From: Heliocidaris tuberculata
Lineage: Eukaryota; Echinodermata; Echinoidea; Camarodonta; Echinometridae
Direction of reading: 5' to 3'
Length of the DNA: 64,000 nucleotides
Assembly: GCA_025618425.1 (NCBI GenBank)
Contig: CM046845.1
Location: 33,940,277 to 34,004,276 of the forward strand
Made by a program: the position numbers and the translations under genes. This document shows, piece after piece, positions 24,401-35,352 of this stretch. A model generated the notes under the pieces. The model was given only the letters and a program-made list of their open reading frames with translations, had not been told where the DNA came from and did not search any database. Each line of letters begins with the position of its first letter. Within the stretch, counting starts at the first letter, position 1.

Positions 24401-27400
24401 GTGTCATCTGAACCAACATTCTAGTACTACGGATCTAATATGGAGCCATTATTTCATTTGTATTAATCCTAAGCTCCTGGACAATATTTGAAGAGGTTCT
24501 TTACAACCTAAAAGTCCTTGAAACAGTGTAAAGAAGAAGGAAAGATGTGTGGTCAAAAGTGGTTGAATCCCAACAAACAAGAAACAGTGAAAATTGCTTC
24601 GGTATAGACTTACGTTTTTAATGAGCATTAACGTGGAGGTAGCCCTAGAAATTTAATTGTATTGAGAACTAGAGAACAATGCTGTTCAGACACAGGAGAT
24701 ATTTTATTTGCTTGAATCTCAGACATCCTGACATTCTAGACAATAGGGATCTTCTCTTGATGAAAACAGTGCTTTTACACTTAGTTGCTGTAGACACTTA
24801 CATGATTAGAATTGTTGATTAGGATCCATACAAACTAGAGGGGGAGACTTTTGCATTCAAGAATTTGTGACTGTCATCATTGATGTGTTTGAGACTGGAA
24901 ATCCAAGTAAATAGATGTTATAGGCTTGTAATATGTTTCTAGTCAATTCAGAGCTTGAAATCACACCTTATTAAGCACATTTTTTTTTTTACAACTCCAG
25001 GTTGTAAAGGCAGGTTCATCTGGTTAATAATTGTTCTCTCACATTGTCAAAGGCAATGTTCCAAATACCAAGGATTGACATTTTAATTTATTGCTTAAAA
25101 TGTCACATAACTGGTAAGTGCATGGTCAAATGTATGTTTCTTAGTATTTTGTCAGTTACAGTATCAATCTTGTTGATACTCACAAAGTGAAGTGCATGAT
25201 GTGTTAGTTGATGTTTGTTAGCTTTCGGTGAACATACCTTTTCCTGTTCACCAGGAATATGATATGATCAAAGATTGTAATCATTCCTAATCCATGTTGG
25301 TCTCTTAAGGTACCATCAGTTACACACATCAGTTTTATACCTTCAAAATAATATTCCTGAAGAAGATGACTCAAATTGAAAAAGAAAATTCAGTGAAGAC
25401 CGTTTTGAACAGAAAAATAACAACAATTGAGTTGGGTTATATGAATATATTAAGCAGTTGATAAGCATATCCTGTTTCTGTGACATTAAGAAAGCATCTC
25501 AAGGCATTTAGGATATATAAATTAGCATACTCATTTGTAATACTATCAGTGTTGTAGTCTTACCCATATACATGTAGTACATGTATTGAGATAAGACATC
25601 GGGGGGGGGGGGGGGGGTTTCATAAAGCTGTTTGTAAAGTTACGCATGACTTTAAGAATGACTTAAATATGACAAGCCAAATGTGATCGTTTTTAACTGC
25701 ATCAACTAAAGTTGAACTGTGCAGATGTAGATTAACATTCTTATTATAAAAAACCTTTTTAAAGCAGATTATTTTTTTTTGCCATAATTTAATTGAGGTT
25801 ATTGGAAATAGAGTCACATTTTGTTAAAACATCAGGAAAAAATTTGGGCATCCTATCTAGCACTTCATATTCAAGTCGTTCATAAAGTCATGCGTAACTT
25901 TACGAACAGCTTTATGAAACACCTCCAGGTGAACTTCATGTGTGTAGTAGTTATGAAGTGTGTGACAAGAGAGAGAGAGAAAGACTGGAGAGAGGGTATG
26001 TATTTCAACAATAGATATTGCATTCACTTTACAACAAATCCACAAAATTCCCTTTTTTCCAAGTTTGTGCTTTCAGTTGCTCCATGCACTCATGTTTTCT
26101 TTATTAAAATGGACTTGATCAAAATTGAGACTCCTGTAATTGATGTTTGAGTGAGGTGATACAAGGCACTCCTTGAGTCCCTCTAACCCCAAGCAGTGAC
26201 TACGGTAAGCCTTGGTGTATCCTGATACTTACTCTGATATGATCTAGAGTCAAGATAACAAACAAGGGATAGTTGTCTACTTTTGAAACTTCTCCTAGTG
26301 ACATATGTTCTTTCCTCTCCTAATTGTCTAAATGCGTTGACAATCTTTGTTGGAGTTCAAACCCACGCACAGGTGACTCGCTCTCATCCGCACCACTAGA
26401 TCTGGAGGAAAAAGTGACACTAATGAGAGGAAGCACTTTTATTCACCCCATTCTATGTTTTCTTTTTAAAATTCAAATTGTTCTTCATTTCCAGTTGTGA
26501 AAATTGGGAATTTGTCTCTTTTTTTGGTGGAGAATTCCTCATTGGAGCTTTTCATCATCACTGTTGATTTGTTACTTTCGGTTTCTACCAAGTGAATAGG
26601 CATTTTAATGCAAAACAGAACTAGCTTCATGTATGAGTAATAAAATATAAAATTTCCACTAGAAATTACCACTTTTTTTTCCTCCAGCCAAATATGCTTG
26701 ACGGAGTTTGAAATATTTAGGGTATCCTGCTATTTTCAATGAGAGATTAAAGTAAAAAAAAATGCAAACTAATTTTGATCCCCAATTTAGATTGATAGAA
26801 AAATAAGGGGATTAGTAAACTGTAGTGAAAAGATTAAATGAAGATTTTGAATTTAAAAATCACAATTATAGTAAAAAATTAGTACAGGATGTGCTTTCAT
26901 TTTGCACAAAAGTAAGTCATACTCTTTCTACTTCCCCTTCTTAAACTGTCTGCATGTTCTCTTTTGATTTGTACAGTTGCAGCAACTTTTAGACCAACAT
27001 GAGAAACAGAATGCAGCATTAACTGACCAACTGGAGGCACTCAAGAAACATGACTTGAAAATTGATGTAAGTCCATTCAATGATACCTCAATTCAAGACT
27101 ATTCTATCCTATTCAATCTCATGTTTAGCCTTAAGGCTAATTTTAATTCATTTTTATTAAGCCACTGAGCTGACCTCATATTTCAGTTGTATGAATTTAT
27201 AAGCAACCTGTTTAGATTCATTTGAATACTTACCTAACTCAGAGCTTTAAAAAACCCTGACTTACAATCTAAAGTTGCTAATGATGCAGGTTACCTTCTT
27301 TACTTTTAGGTATCAGTTCGTTATTCCAAGATAATTTAACAGCATTTGGCCATTCCCTTTGCAAATGAATTGATTTTCCATTTCCTTATAATTGGAAATC

Positions 27401-28201
27401 AGAGATTACAACCCTATAATGTTTACTTAATAAAGTGTTATCTTTTTTTATCCTTTCAAGGTTGTTAACCAACGCCTTGATCAGTCTCTAAGAGAGATGA
27501 TAGAGCTGAAAGAGACCAATAAGCAACTCAACCTTCAGATAGAACACCTCCAGGAGAATGAGAACAGTCATGCTGCAGAGTACCTGGAGAAGATCCACCA
27601 GGTAGAGGGTGAAAAGGAGGCTCTAGAGCTGGAACTCCAGGAAGTCCAGCAGAGACTGCGAGAGTTTGAGCTCAGGGTGAAGGTCCTTGAGGAAGAGTTG
27701 AGTGCTGTTGGTCAGCAAACTAAAGAGAGACACTCTGCTAAGTCCAAGCTGAGACAACAGCTAGATCAGGCTGGCAAGGACATCACAGGTTATCAGAAAC
27801 AGATCATGGAGCTAGAAGAGTTGATGAGTGATCTGAAGAAGGAGCTTAAAGAAAGGTCCAGTCAACTGGATCAGGAAACCTCTACTAAAGAGAAGTTGCT
27901 GATCTTCCTGCAGCAATTGCAGGAGGAGTGCATGAGGTTGAAGGAACAACTTGCTTTAAGACAACAAGAGAAGCAGGCGACATCAGAAAGAGTGGGATTC
28001 AGGGAGTTTGTCCAAATGAGACGAGAGTTGAACATTCTTAAAGAGGAGAATGATTGGTTAAAACAGAGTAGGAAAAAACCAAAGTCATTACCTAGTTTGA
28101 AAGGACCAAGTCCGGATGGCTACCTCCAAGGTGAACCAAAGAATTCAAGAACTCTTGGACAATCTAAATCAGAGACTGCTGTCCAGCTCTACAAAAGATA
28201 A
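12921..28201 (+). CDS. Coiled-coil protein of unknown function, five coding exons, 394 aa
   Basis: Five coding exons join in phase 0: 12921-13076, 19042-19176, 21192-21254, 26977-27066 and 27461-28201 (52 + 45 + 21 + 30 + 246 codons). All introns are GT-AG; they are about 6.0, 2.0, 5.7 and 0.4 kb. The product is highly charged, rich in Glu, Lys, Gln and Leu, with heptad-like spacing almost throughout, so a long parallel coiled coil is predicted. Only the last 50 or so residues (RKKPKSLPSLKGPSPDG onward) look disordered, with Ser, Pro and basic residues. No signal peptide, membrane segment or enzymatic motif was seen. Such proteins are often cytoskeletal, centrosomal or ciliary, but nothing here proves that. 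The introns carry many transposons, including the large foldback structure in intron 3. The gene model rests on splice signals and continuous coiled-coil character. Confidence 0.82.
14086..14557. mobile_element. Possible DNA element with short inverted ends
   Basis: TATTTCCGAACA at about 14086-14097 is mirrored by TGTTCGGAAATA near 14537-14548. Between them is a protein-like open frame (14168-14340) and a perfect 12-bp hairpin (14463-14492). The ends are short and no target duplication was identified, so this is tentative. It lies in intron 1. Confidence 0.35.
14463..14492. repeat. Perfect 12-bp stem hairpin with ACGCGT
   Basis: TTTCATACGCGT, a 6-base loop AGTCCC, and the exact reverse complement ACGCGTATGAAA. 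It is not followed by a T-run and is not a terminator; it is probably part of a transposon end. Confidence 0.8.
14628..14638 (+). repeat. G11 homopolymer
   Basis: Eleven consecutive G, immediately before repeat copy B. Confidence 0.9.
14652..15127 (+). repeat. Dispersed repeat, copy B (partner at 2207-2687)
   Basis: This is the second copy of the family described at 2207-2687, in the same orientation and with the same order of landmarks. It carries an extra GCTTTGGCTTAGCTTGCCTT before AGGACCCCTGGGC. It lies in intron 1 of the coiled-coil gene. Confidence 0.7.
15312..15434. repeat. Small palindromic element, CTGTACTATAGCGGG ends
   Basis: CTGTACTATAGCGGGATATA at the left is mirrored at the right, whose reverse complement reads CTGCACTATAGTGGGATTTA. 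The unit is 123 bp. No clear target duplication was seen. Confidence 0.5.
15435..16285. other. Intronic, nothing recognised
   Basis: This is intron 1 sequence of the coiled-coil gene. Slightly GC-richer parts at 15590-15780 contain only short frames without domains. No RNA gene was seen. Confidence 0.4.
16286..16754. mobile_element. MITE with 24-bp terminal inverted repeats
   Basis: The left end reads CTACAGGGCACACACGAGTA near 16281-16304. The reverse complement of the right end (about 16736-16759) is the same with two changes. The exact outer limits and target duplication are unclear. The AGGGCACACAC ends are hAT-like, but the class is not proved. It is intronic. Confidence 0.6.
17415..17993. 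mobile_element. TTAA-flanked foldback MITE, 579 bp
   Basis: TTAA at 17411-17414 and at 17994-17997 flank the element as a target-site duplication. The ends are AGGAAACCAAA and TTTGGTTTCCT. The arms are close to perfect inverted repeats of about 245 bases (17415 to about 17670 and about 17750 to 17993), separated by an AT-rich spacer of about 90 bases. Landmarks on both arms include GGGGATCCTCAAATTGGCAA and its complement. TTAA targets are known for piggyBac and Kolobok transposases; which one moved this is unknown. It lies in intron 1 and could form a long RNA hairpin in the transcript. Confidence 0.9.
18248..18711. mobile_element. hAT-type MITE with 8-bp target duplication
   Basis: The terminal repeats CAGTGTTATAGCTA (left) and TAGCTATAACACTG (right) are exact. 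ATGTAGGA occurs on both sides (18240-18247 and 18712-18719), an 8-bp target-site duplication characteristic of hAT transposases. The inner sequence also shows mirrored GGTGG/CCACC motifs. There is no transposase frame. The element is 464 bp and lies in intron 1 of the coiled-coil gene. Confidence 0.92.
19042..19176 (+). CDS. Coiled-coil gene, coding exon 2
   Basis: Acceptor CTTTCCAG precedes GELAKCEEYHR. The exon ends KLSRKHKEE with donor GTAGGC. It has 45 codons, phase 0 at both sides. Charged helical sequence continues the coiled coil. Confidence 0.8.
19200..19566 (+). mobile_element. TTAA-flanked CCCTTT MITE, copy 1
   Basis: TTAA (19196-19199) and TTAA (19567-19570) flank ends CCCTTTCAGGACA and TTGTCTTGAAAGGG, which are inverted repeats. 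Inside are AAATTGGCAACAATAATATT, GATTTTGAACCTCTCA, TTCCTGGCATCAAACGCA and AAACCACAAAATGTGG, shared with the copies at 43283-43687 and 60755-61156. CCY ends plus TTAA targets fit piggyBac-type transposons. It begins only 24 bases after the exon 2 donor site. Confidence 0.88.
20605..20970. repeat. Diverged 60-bp direct repeat, about 300 bp apart
   Basis: CTGCCATCTTGTGT(C/T)CAAA followed by ATGAATATTG occurs near 20615 and 20930, each with an upstream AAGGCT. It looks like a local duplication within intron 2. Confidence 0.5.
21192..21254 (+). CDS. Coiled-coil gene, coding exon 3
   Basis: Acceptor CTTGTAG precedes VMSLVSAKLQAETEWLEERER, followed by donor GTGAGT. The exon is only 21 codons in phase 0, so skipping it would leave the frame intact. 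Confidence 0.75.
21402..21435 (+). repeat. (TC)n microsatellite
   Basis: About 17 CT dinucleotides in intron 3. Confidence 0.9.
22426..23988. mobile_element. Compound inverted and tandem foldback element with direct-repeat flanks
   Basis: The structure is built from the unit seen singly at 59638-60157. After about 40 bases of a forward 5' end (22498 on, AGCTACGTTCATACGGG), an inverted unit runs from about 22541 to 23055. It meets head to head a forward unit, of which a 385-bp segment is tandemly duplicated (the TAGCTTAAGTTAGC junction recurs at 23051 and 23436), ending near 23915. The two tandem copies differ at only a few bases. All parts are studded with ACTTTAAGTT and CCACAAG motifs. About 70 bases of host sequence are directly repeated on the two sides (22426-22495 and 23920-23988). 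A G17 run sits at 22715-22731. No transposase frame is present. It lies in intron 3 of the coiled-coil gene. Confidence 0.88.
25601..25926. mobile_element. MITE with about 50-60-bp terminal inverted repeats and G17 at one end
   Basis: Left TTTCATAAAGCTGTTTGTAA and onward is mirrored by the right end; the reverse complement there reads GTGTTTCATAAAGCTGTTCG and continues for about 50 further matching bases. The left end abuts a run of 17 G (25601-25617), while the right end has only GGAGGT in the same place. No target duplication could be fixed. Intron 3. Confidence 0.85.
26977..27066 (+). CDS. Coiled-coil gene, coding exon 4
   Basis: Acceptor TTTGTACAG precedes LQQLLDQHEKQNAALTDQLE. The exon ends KHDLKID with donor GTAAGT. 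It has 30 codons, phase 0, with heptad-like Leu spacing. Confidence 0.8.
27461..28201 (+). CDS. Coiled-coil gene, terminal coding exon
   Basis: Acceptor CCTTTCAAG precedes VVNQRLDQSLREMIELKET. The exon has 246 codons plus a stop at 28199-28201. It has uninterrupted heptad-like coiled coil to about NILKEENDWLKQ, then a basic, Ser/Pro-rich tail ending AVQLYKR. Base composition is clearly more GC-rich than the surrounding introns. The reading frame continues directly from exon 4. Confidence 0.88.
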   Translation, partial: VVNQRLDQSLREMIELKETNKQLNLQIEHLQENENSHAAEYLEKIHQVEGEKEALELELQEVQQRLREFELRVKVLEEELSAVGQQTKERHSAKSKLRQQLDQAGKDITGYQKQIMELEELMSDLKKELKERSSQLDQETSTKEKLLIFLQQLQEECMRLKEQLALRQQEKQATSERVGFREFVQMRRELNILKEENDWLKQSRKKPKSLPSLKGPSPDGYLQGEPKNSRTLGQSKSETAVQLYKR

Positions 28202-28860
28202 CACGAACAAAACATGTCTTGTTATTGCTTCTACCCAATATTATACTTCAGAAATCAAGTATTCTTGACAATTTTTAGATAAATTTGTAATTGCATGCAA
28301 ATTGATGTTTTTGTGTCACAAATTTGATAAGCTGTCTAACATCTTTGGACATGTTATTCTGCATGAGGGTAACAATTTACTAGAAGAGTATTCAGCATAC
28401 ATGAGTGTGTATGAAGGACAATCAGAAATAACGGAACACTATATTTGTATCAGTCCTTTTGAGTTTTCAAAGGCATTTGTAAATTATCTAATGTATATTG
28501 AGAATGCAGTGGTTTCTTTTTTCCTCTTTTCAGTAATATGATTCAAAATTTGCTAGTTGTAAGACAATTGTTTCATGAAGGATCTTGTTAAAGATTGAGA
28601 GTGTTATGAATCAATATTTCTAGTTTCCCTCTTAATCATTGTTTGTACAAGCAAATGAATCATCTTGGAAAAATGTTAAAAAGACAATATTTTCATATTT
28701 TGATAACAATGCACATAGCATTAAGATATTATCCGTTTGGGAAATATAAACCCCACAGCTGTTCAACAAGTATTATATCACACATCCTTCCAATCTATGT
28801 GTACATGTAATTCATGGGTTTTGAATGAAAATAAAATCATAGTGTATACCTCTTAATATT
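28202..28860 (+). other. 3' UTR of the coiled-coil gene with poly(A) signal
   Basis: AATAAA at 28830-28835 is the first canonical poly(A) signal after the stop. Further AATAAA-like signals occur near 29793, so alternative ends are possible. The interval has no coding sequence. Confidence 0.5.
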
Positions 28861-30259
28861 TTTTTTACTTGAGTATGTATTGTATGCATTGTAAGTCAGG
28901 ACATAGAGTGATTATTCATGAAATATATGAGTAAGATGTATTTTTGTTGTTGTGATTTGTGATCATGAAAAAGAATAATAATTTAGTAAATTAAAATTTA
29001 AATATTATATTTCCAAAATCTTCCATTATGAAAAGTGCAATATATTTGTTACTTTATATATATATTTGATATTTAAATGCAGTACAAAAAGCTTTGCAAA
29101 TGTAAAAAAGCTGTAAGCAAAAATGATTTTCATGTATTTCTATTCATATATAGGCCTAAAACTAAAAGTAAATGTGCATGTGTGTATGCAAAATGGCTTT
29201 AGTCATCTTCAAATTCTTTTTTAGAAATACGGTGTGGTGCTCTGTGTTTGCTTTTATTGTGTATCATTCTGCCCATATCATATCACTTAATTTTGGTCTG
29301 ATTTTGTGTCATCATAGGCCCCATACTGTTTAATAGAACCATTAAATTTGCACTAAGATTACAGAAGTCTTGTTACTTATTGTCTTTAATATGATTCTGT
29401 ACTCTGACAGGATTAATGGGAAAATGGACAATATTTTTCTTACTGCCTCACAAATCTTGACTACCAAATAATGTCACATCAAAGTATTATGATAGATTAT
29501 ATGATTGATGTTCCAGTAATTAAAGCCCTGATTGTGAGGGCTCATGTTGATGAGACAATATGATTAATTTCTTTTGAGTCATTAATTCATGATTATGATT
29601 GGTGTATTCGGTATGTTTACTATCATTTATACACAGAATGTTGGCAAAGTAGACCATAAATGTATATTGTATGATTCAAATTATCTTTTTATTTCATGTA
29701 AAGGAAATGTTGCAACCCAGTGAACACAATCTAATTCAATGTAGCTACTTAATCTGTCATTTTACAGTGGACTTTTTAATTGAATATTTCAATAAATAAG
29801 GAAACGGTGCAGAAATGCAGTTTATTGTTCTTTGCATTATATACAGTATGACATTGAAGTGAATTGTAATTGTACCTGTTTTTAGAAATGTGCATTTCTA
29901 TATCTTAATTTGATGCCATACAATAATCAATGGGTTATTAATGATGGATGCTTACTAGACATATGTGTGTCATATCTTGATCTAATATTCATCATTTTGA
30001 TGGATAGGTACTTTCCTTATCCTCTGAGACAAGAAGGAGCCTTAGATGCCCCTCTCTCTCTCTACTCAGGTAAACCAGACTGATTAACAAGCACAAAGTC
30101 TTCTCTTCAAATACTCTCACAAAATGCCCAAAGCATTAGCTCAATTTAGTGAATGCTTATGTGAAGAGAATATGCACATTTGTCATACTTAGTGATAGCA
30201 GGGTATACATACCATCATGGTGTGATGGATAAATAGGAAAATGAGCCTGGTATGAAGTT
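28861..30259. other. AT-rich intergenic sequence
   Basis: No gene, terminal repeats or RNA gene was recognised. It may include a longer 3' UTR of the coiled-coil gene. Confidence 0.4.
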
Positions 30260-30480
30260 GGAGACGGATCAGGAGAGAGAGAGGGAGGAGAGAAATATTT
30301 AAGAAATAAAGAGAGGAGAGAGCAAGAAGAGAGATCGAGTGGGGAACGAGAGAGACAGAGAGTGAGAAAGAGACAGAGATCTAAAGAGAAAGGAGATAGA
30401 AGCACAGAATGAAGGGTAAAGCGAGAGTGAGAAGGGGAGAGACATAGAGTAAGAGGGAAAGAGAGAGAGAGAGATAAGAT
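30260..30480 (+). repeat. Degenerate GA-rich purine tract
   Basis: About 220 bases are mostly A and G with AGAGAG runs. Open frames on either strand here are composition artefacts. Confidence 0.8.
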
Positions 30481-30539
30481 AGGCCTACATAGTGAAAAAT
30501 TAGTCCCTTCTACACTTATTTTTTATTTTGTTACTTTCC

Positions 30540-30680
30540 TTCTTTATTAAGTTATAATACCAAAGAACATGGTTAAGTGTTCACAAGTTATAATACCAAT
30601 GGAAATGGCAGCAGTTATAAACGAATTATAATACCCAAGAAAATGGAAAATATTAAGTTAAAATACCACAGAAATGATAA
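30540..30680. repeat. Degenerate tandem repeat, about 40-bp unit
   Basis: AAGTTATAATACCAA-like segments recur near 30549, 30587, 30625 and 30655, each followed by variants of GAAAATGG. Confidence 0.6.
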
Positions 30681-30831
30681 CGAAACATTCTATCAAATTA
30701 TTGCTGTTTGCTGGAGATTAAACTGATTCGTTTCTTGAATTGATATATTAGCAAATGTTCCTAGTATTTTATCAAGATAAAGAGATGAGATTGACAGAAC
30801 AACCCGTTTAATATTTTAATATCACATCTCC

Positions 30832-31020
30832 TGTTCTGTTGATAGCTATAAAAAATAATAGATATTTGAGTAACTCTAATATCTCCTTATCTCATCGACC
30901 TAGTTTTTCGATTTTTCAAATTGTCTATTCTGTTGATGGCTATAAAAAAAATAGATAGTTAAGTAACTCAAATATGTCTTTATCCCATCGACCTAGTTTT
31001 TCCATTTTATTAATTGTCTT
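30832..31020. repeat. Direct tandem duplication, about 96-bp unit, two copies
   Basis: TCTGTTGATAGCTATAAAAA and TCTGTTGATGGCTATAAAAA start the two units. Both continue through AGTAACTC, ATCTCATCGACCTAGTTTTT-like sequence and AATTGTCT. Confidence 0.8.
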
Positions 31021-34000
31021 TTGTTTTTTCCTTAACTCATCTTTTTTCATCTTCAGCCTCCCAACTCTCCATTAAAATTCTTGTTCAAGTTTACCCATCC
31101 TCCAGCGAGTACCAGGATTCTTGAAGAGTAATTGAACTTAAATCCGTAAATTGCCCCAAACTGCGTCCACGTTCCTCCCCCTTTATCCTATTAGTGTCTT
31201 CACTAAAAACTTACAAGAGGGACCACTTAGTCCAAGTCTCTCTGTTTCCATTAAAGTAGGCAGGGGCCTGTCATACTGTGTCATACCAGCTTCAAGTATT
31301 ATGGATTACCTGCTTAATCAAAGAGCATTTCCGAAGGTATTACGATGTATTCCTTAAGAACTTAGGCAAAATCAGTTAAATAAATATTTCTATACATTCA
31401 GCATAATGTTCTCTACAATTAGGTCGATGTTAGGATGCGCTGTCAATTACATCACGCACGTCGAAAGATAGAAAGATGAAATATAGGAGCATGCAGCCAG
31501 TCAGGTGCACTGAGCAAAATGCTATTTCGAACGGATTTAAACTGAACTCAGGTACGAGGCAGGGGAGATTCATTTCGAGTATTAAGAAAAGTTATGGGGA
31601 TTTTAATCAATGAAAGTAAATTCCAGCTAGGATTCGACTCCCGCACGTTTATTTTCATTAAGGCAAATTGAAGTTTGGTTCTCTTGCCTAATCACTCACA
31701 AACCAATGCAAATGAAATCAATTGAGTGAGAACTGTAGGGATGATATTGAATCAAACAGTATGTGGTGCAGAGAAAAATTCATTTGCATTTGATGTTTTA
31801 TTTGCTCTGTTTTAATGAAGAGGGGTTTGTTGGAGGGTTGAGGAGGTAAATGACCGGGTCAGTAAGACCATGGAGGAGGCCTATATTTAGGATATAGAAA
31901 TATATTCATAAATATAGAAAGAAACAAATATTATGAAATGAAATTACAAGAGAGGGAAAGAGGGAGATAGAGCATTATTGCTCTTTATCACATTAGACTC
32001 TCCTACAATGAGGAAGACGACTCTACTTTTAATTTATGATATCACATAAAGATATAAAGTTTAATAAACTCGTTTTGTTTGGTACCGTAGAAGAAGAAAA
32101 AAATGCTTGTTGAAAACAAAAAAAACAACCAAAAAAAAAAACAGAAGAAAACTTACAACTTTACACACATCCACTGCAGGAAAGAAGTTAATTCATTTGG
32201 TTAGGTGTTGATTAAGGCAAAATTGGGCCTACCAGATGCTTGTACAAGAAAATAAATGTTAATGTAAGTATATGTAGGTCTATCCCAATTTCAAAGAAAA
32301 AAATGAAGAAGAACAAAGAACAAAACACATAACATTATTCAAACAACAAAAAACGAAAAAAGGGTATACGTTCAACAATTTCATGAATTTAGAAAGATCA
32401 GCGCCCTCTGTTTCTGTTCTGTTAACAATCATGTATATTTTCTGCTACTGATTCTTTTGTTTCTTTCTCTTTATTTTTTTGTTGTAATGACTGTAGGTAG
32501 CCATATGGCCATTTATTTAATTAGGACCTATAAGGTGGATCAAGACGGAAAACCGTGCCTTCTTCGGGGTAAAGAAAAGAAAGCCCATGGCCCTCTTCGA
32601 AGACTCGGAAGGGCCGACGGGATTCCTGGGAAATGGGGGAAGATTTTCAGCAGCAGGATTTTCGAAATCATATTCCCGGGTACATCACGAAAATATATAT
32701 AAGTCATAACTACTATAAATAAAAGATAATCATCTTGAAATGCGCCTACGTAAACACTAAATTTGATATAGAAAATTTAAAAAGTAATTCGTTTTCTCCA
32801 ACAAGTATGGGAAAAAGAATAAGATTATGAATAAGAATCATTAATTTATTCTTGGTCCACTATTCGCTCGAACCAAAGGAATGAAAACAAATTAAAAGGC
32901 TAGGTTTATCCTTGCAGAAACATTATACAGATACGTTAAGCACTGTAATATCAACTTGAATAAACACTCCAATAACATCTTCAAAAACCTTTCCCCTCTT
33001 TCTTCGTATTCATATTCACATCCTTATATAATTTGGTATTCAAGTCTGCGTGTTACCACGGAATTCACTGACTTAATTAGAGACGCATCATCACCAAACT
33101 CTTCTGCTTTTCAACTCCAATTCAAGAGAAAAAGGCAGAAAATAGAATGGCGAGGTAGAGCGAGATGGATGAAAATCATGCTCACTATTTAGAGATTCCA
33201 TTTACATCATTTTACAAGTGGATAATTTGCAATAGAAGCGAGATGACTTGATGATGGTTGAAGCGTGGTTGAATTCTTTCACTCGAATTCATGGTCAACA
33301 AGCCAAATGAAAAGAAGTAAAGGTGTCTGTTTTTAAACTATAAAGCTAAAAGCTTCATCAGTACCGTCTAACTTTTTTGTGTTCATATACTGATGTTATT
33401 AATCGAGAGGAAATTACTTTTAAAATCCAGGCATCGGTATAACAGCGTATAGCACGGCATTGGTTTCTATTTTGCTTTGTTCATCTTTACATTTTGTCAT
33501 CGATTTCGATCCAAAATAAAAAGTCGCTTTTGAATCAAGAATTTCAAGAGGACACTTGGCAATCGAATTATTCCTTTCCTCTATGTCAAGGTTGAAACCG
33601 TGTGCTGATGATAATCAAACCTTTAAATGAATAAGACTAAATTATGCGATTGCTTTTTGAGGTAGGTTTATCGATTTTCAAGTAAGAGAGATCTCGAAAA
33701 GAAGAAAAGTATAAGTTCATTCCAATGGCTTTTTCTTCATCTCAAATCTATAGAAATTTTTTGGTGACACGTTGCGGGGAATGATATATCTATATAGAGA
33801 ATAGCATGCATAGTGTTGGTAATTTCTAGCCATTTCTAATTAAACAGTCTCACAACCAGTCTTACAGGGTTATTCAAATCATTTTTTTTAACTTGACAAG
33901 CACCACTCTGTGAAAATAATCGGTTTGACATAAGAAGGAATACATATTTGGTCCATTTTCAACATAATCATGTCCTGTAGAGAAAATGACAGATGTGGAA

Positions 34001-35348
34001 TGGTTAGATATAGAAGGTGTGAAAGAATGAAAAGTGAAAATGAAATCTTCTTGAGGTAAGACCATTATCCATGTTGTCAGCTTCTTTTCTTATTACAGAA
34101 TGAATGACATTGATTTATTCTCAGGCATGCACAGTATAGTGTGGATTTCTTCCTCGCTGCACTCATTACTCCAGTTTTTGCGCATAGTTAACAAGGTGAT
34201 GACGTCATTGTAATATTGATATTTCCCCCTCTTTTTCCCGTCATGTACAAGTCGTATTATCTAAAGGCATCAAGGTGTTTGCTATCATTAGAATTCTAAC
34301 TAGGTACCTTTTCATGCCCTCGATAAAATATGATTATGCTCAAATAACTTCCATTTTAGATTGCCATTACCAGGTGAAGATTAAGAATGATAATGAACAA
34401 GCATGAGAACTTCTTGGAATATTGGATGTAGGGAAAGTATATAGAAACAATGCATTCATTTAAATTCGAGATATCTTGGAAATGTGAAATGTATGAATTA
34501 AGCATGTTTGTGATTTGTTCTAAATAATTCAGTCGATTCGCCTAGAACAAACCCAAAATCAAAATAACATAAAAAATGCATCGACAAATTCAGTTAATAA
34601 TTACTCTACGAAACAGAAATCTTGCATCGGTCTAGATCTAGATATCCATTTTGGAGGAAACCTTGTTCATTTTCCATTTGAATATCTTTACACGATAAGC
34701 AAACTTACTAATGATGGTCATCACGACTGTTACATCAACAACTGCATATTTGAACTGGAAGCAGGATGTATTGAAAAAAAAACACTTTTGCACATGTGCA
34801 CCCTGACTATATGAGGTGCACTATTCACCAAACAGATAATGATAACGTTAGCCATATTCATCATAAAAGAAAGGTTAAGCCATACAAAATATACCACTCA
34901 ACTTTTGAGCAAAACATGAAAGTAGTTTAATCATCCCCACTATTTATATCTAATCTGCATAAAACATTTAGAAAATATTCTACCCAAGATGAGAGAGAAA
35001 ACAAAAATGCCCCTGAGGTATTTCTTTGCTTCATAATGAGTGCGTATCTCATCATGCTCATATAGAGGCACGAGTTTGATAATATATATTTTAATTTCTG
35101 GAAATATCATTTTAAAGAGAAATAAGGCACTACGTGTTAGTTTTAAATAGTTATCTTGATATCCTTAAAAGTTGATGGATATCTCGTCTTTAATTATAAT
35201 CACTGGCGTAGCTTGGGCCCAGATATAGTGGGGCATCGGCACCATGGTGTGTGTGGGGGGGGGGCGCACCGGTCTTTCTCTGTGAATGATATTCAAACAA
35301 ACAACAAAAAGAGAATATGTAAATATTCACAGCAGTTCACCAGGTTAC
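31021..35348. other. AT-rich intergenic sequence
   Basis: No gene was recognised on either strand; all open frames are short and domain-free. It is mostly unique sequence. The stretch near 35205-35270 (GGCGTAGCTTGGGC and a G9 run) resembles one end of a DNA element, without a visible partner. Confidence 0.4.
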
Positions 35349-35352
35349 TTAA

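Noticed and set aside
26341..26403. Possible SINE head with a B-box-like GGTTTGAACTCC on the minus strand
   Set aside because: No convincing A box spacing, body or tail; too short to call.
30157..30405. Minus-strand open frame over the GA-rich tract
   Set aside because: It is a product of the purine-rich composition, with Ser/Leu repeats only.
31600..31660. GGATTCGACTCCCGC, considered as a tRNA T-arm
   Set aside because: No acceptor stem, D-arm or anticodon arm could be fitted around it.
32457..32702. 81-codon frame with a hydrophobic start resembling a signal peptide
   Set aside because: No homology recognised, no splice or promoter support, and the hydrophobic start comes from T-rich DNA.
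35205..35270. GGCGTAGCTTGGGC with a G-run, resembling a hAT terminus
   Set aside because: No opposite end or target duplication was found.
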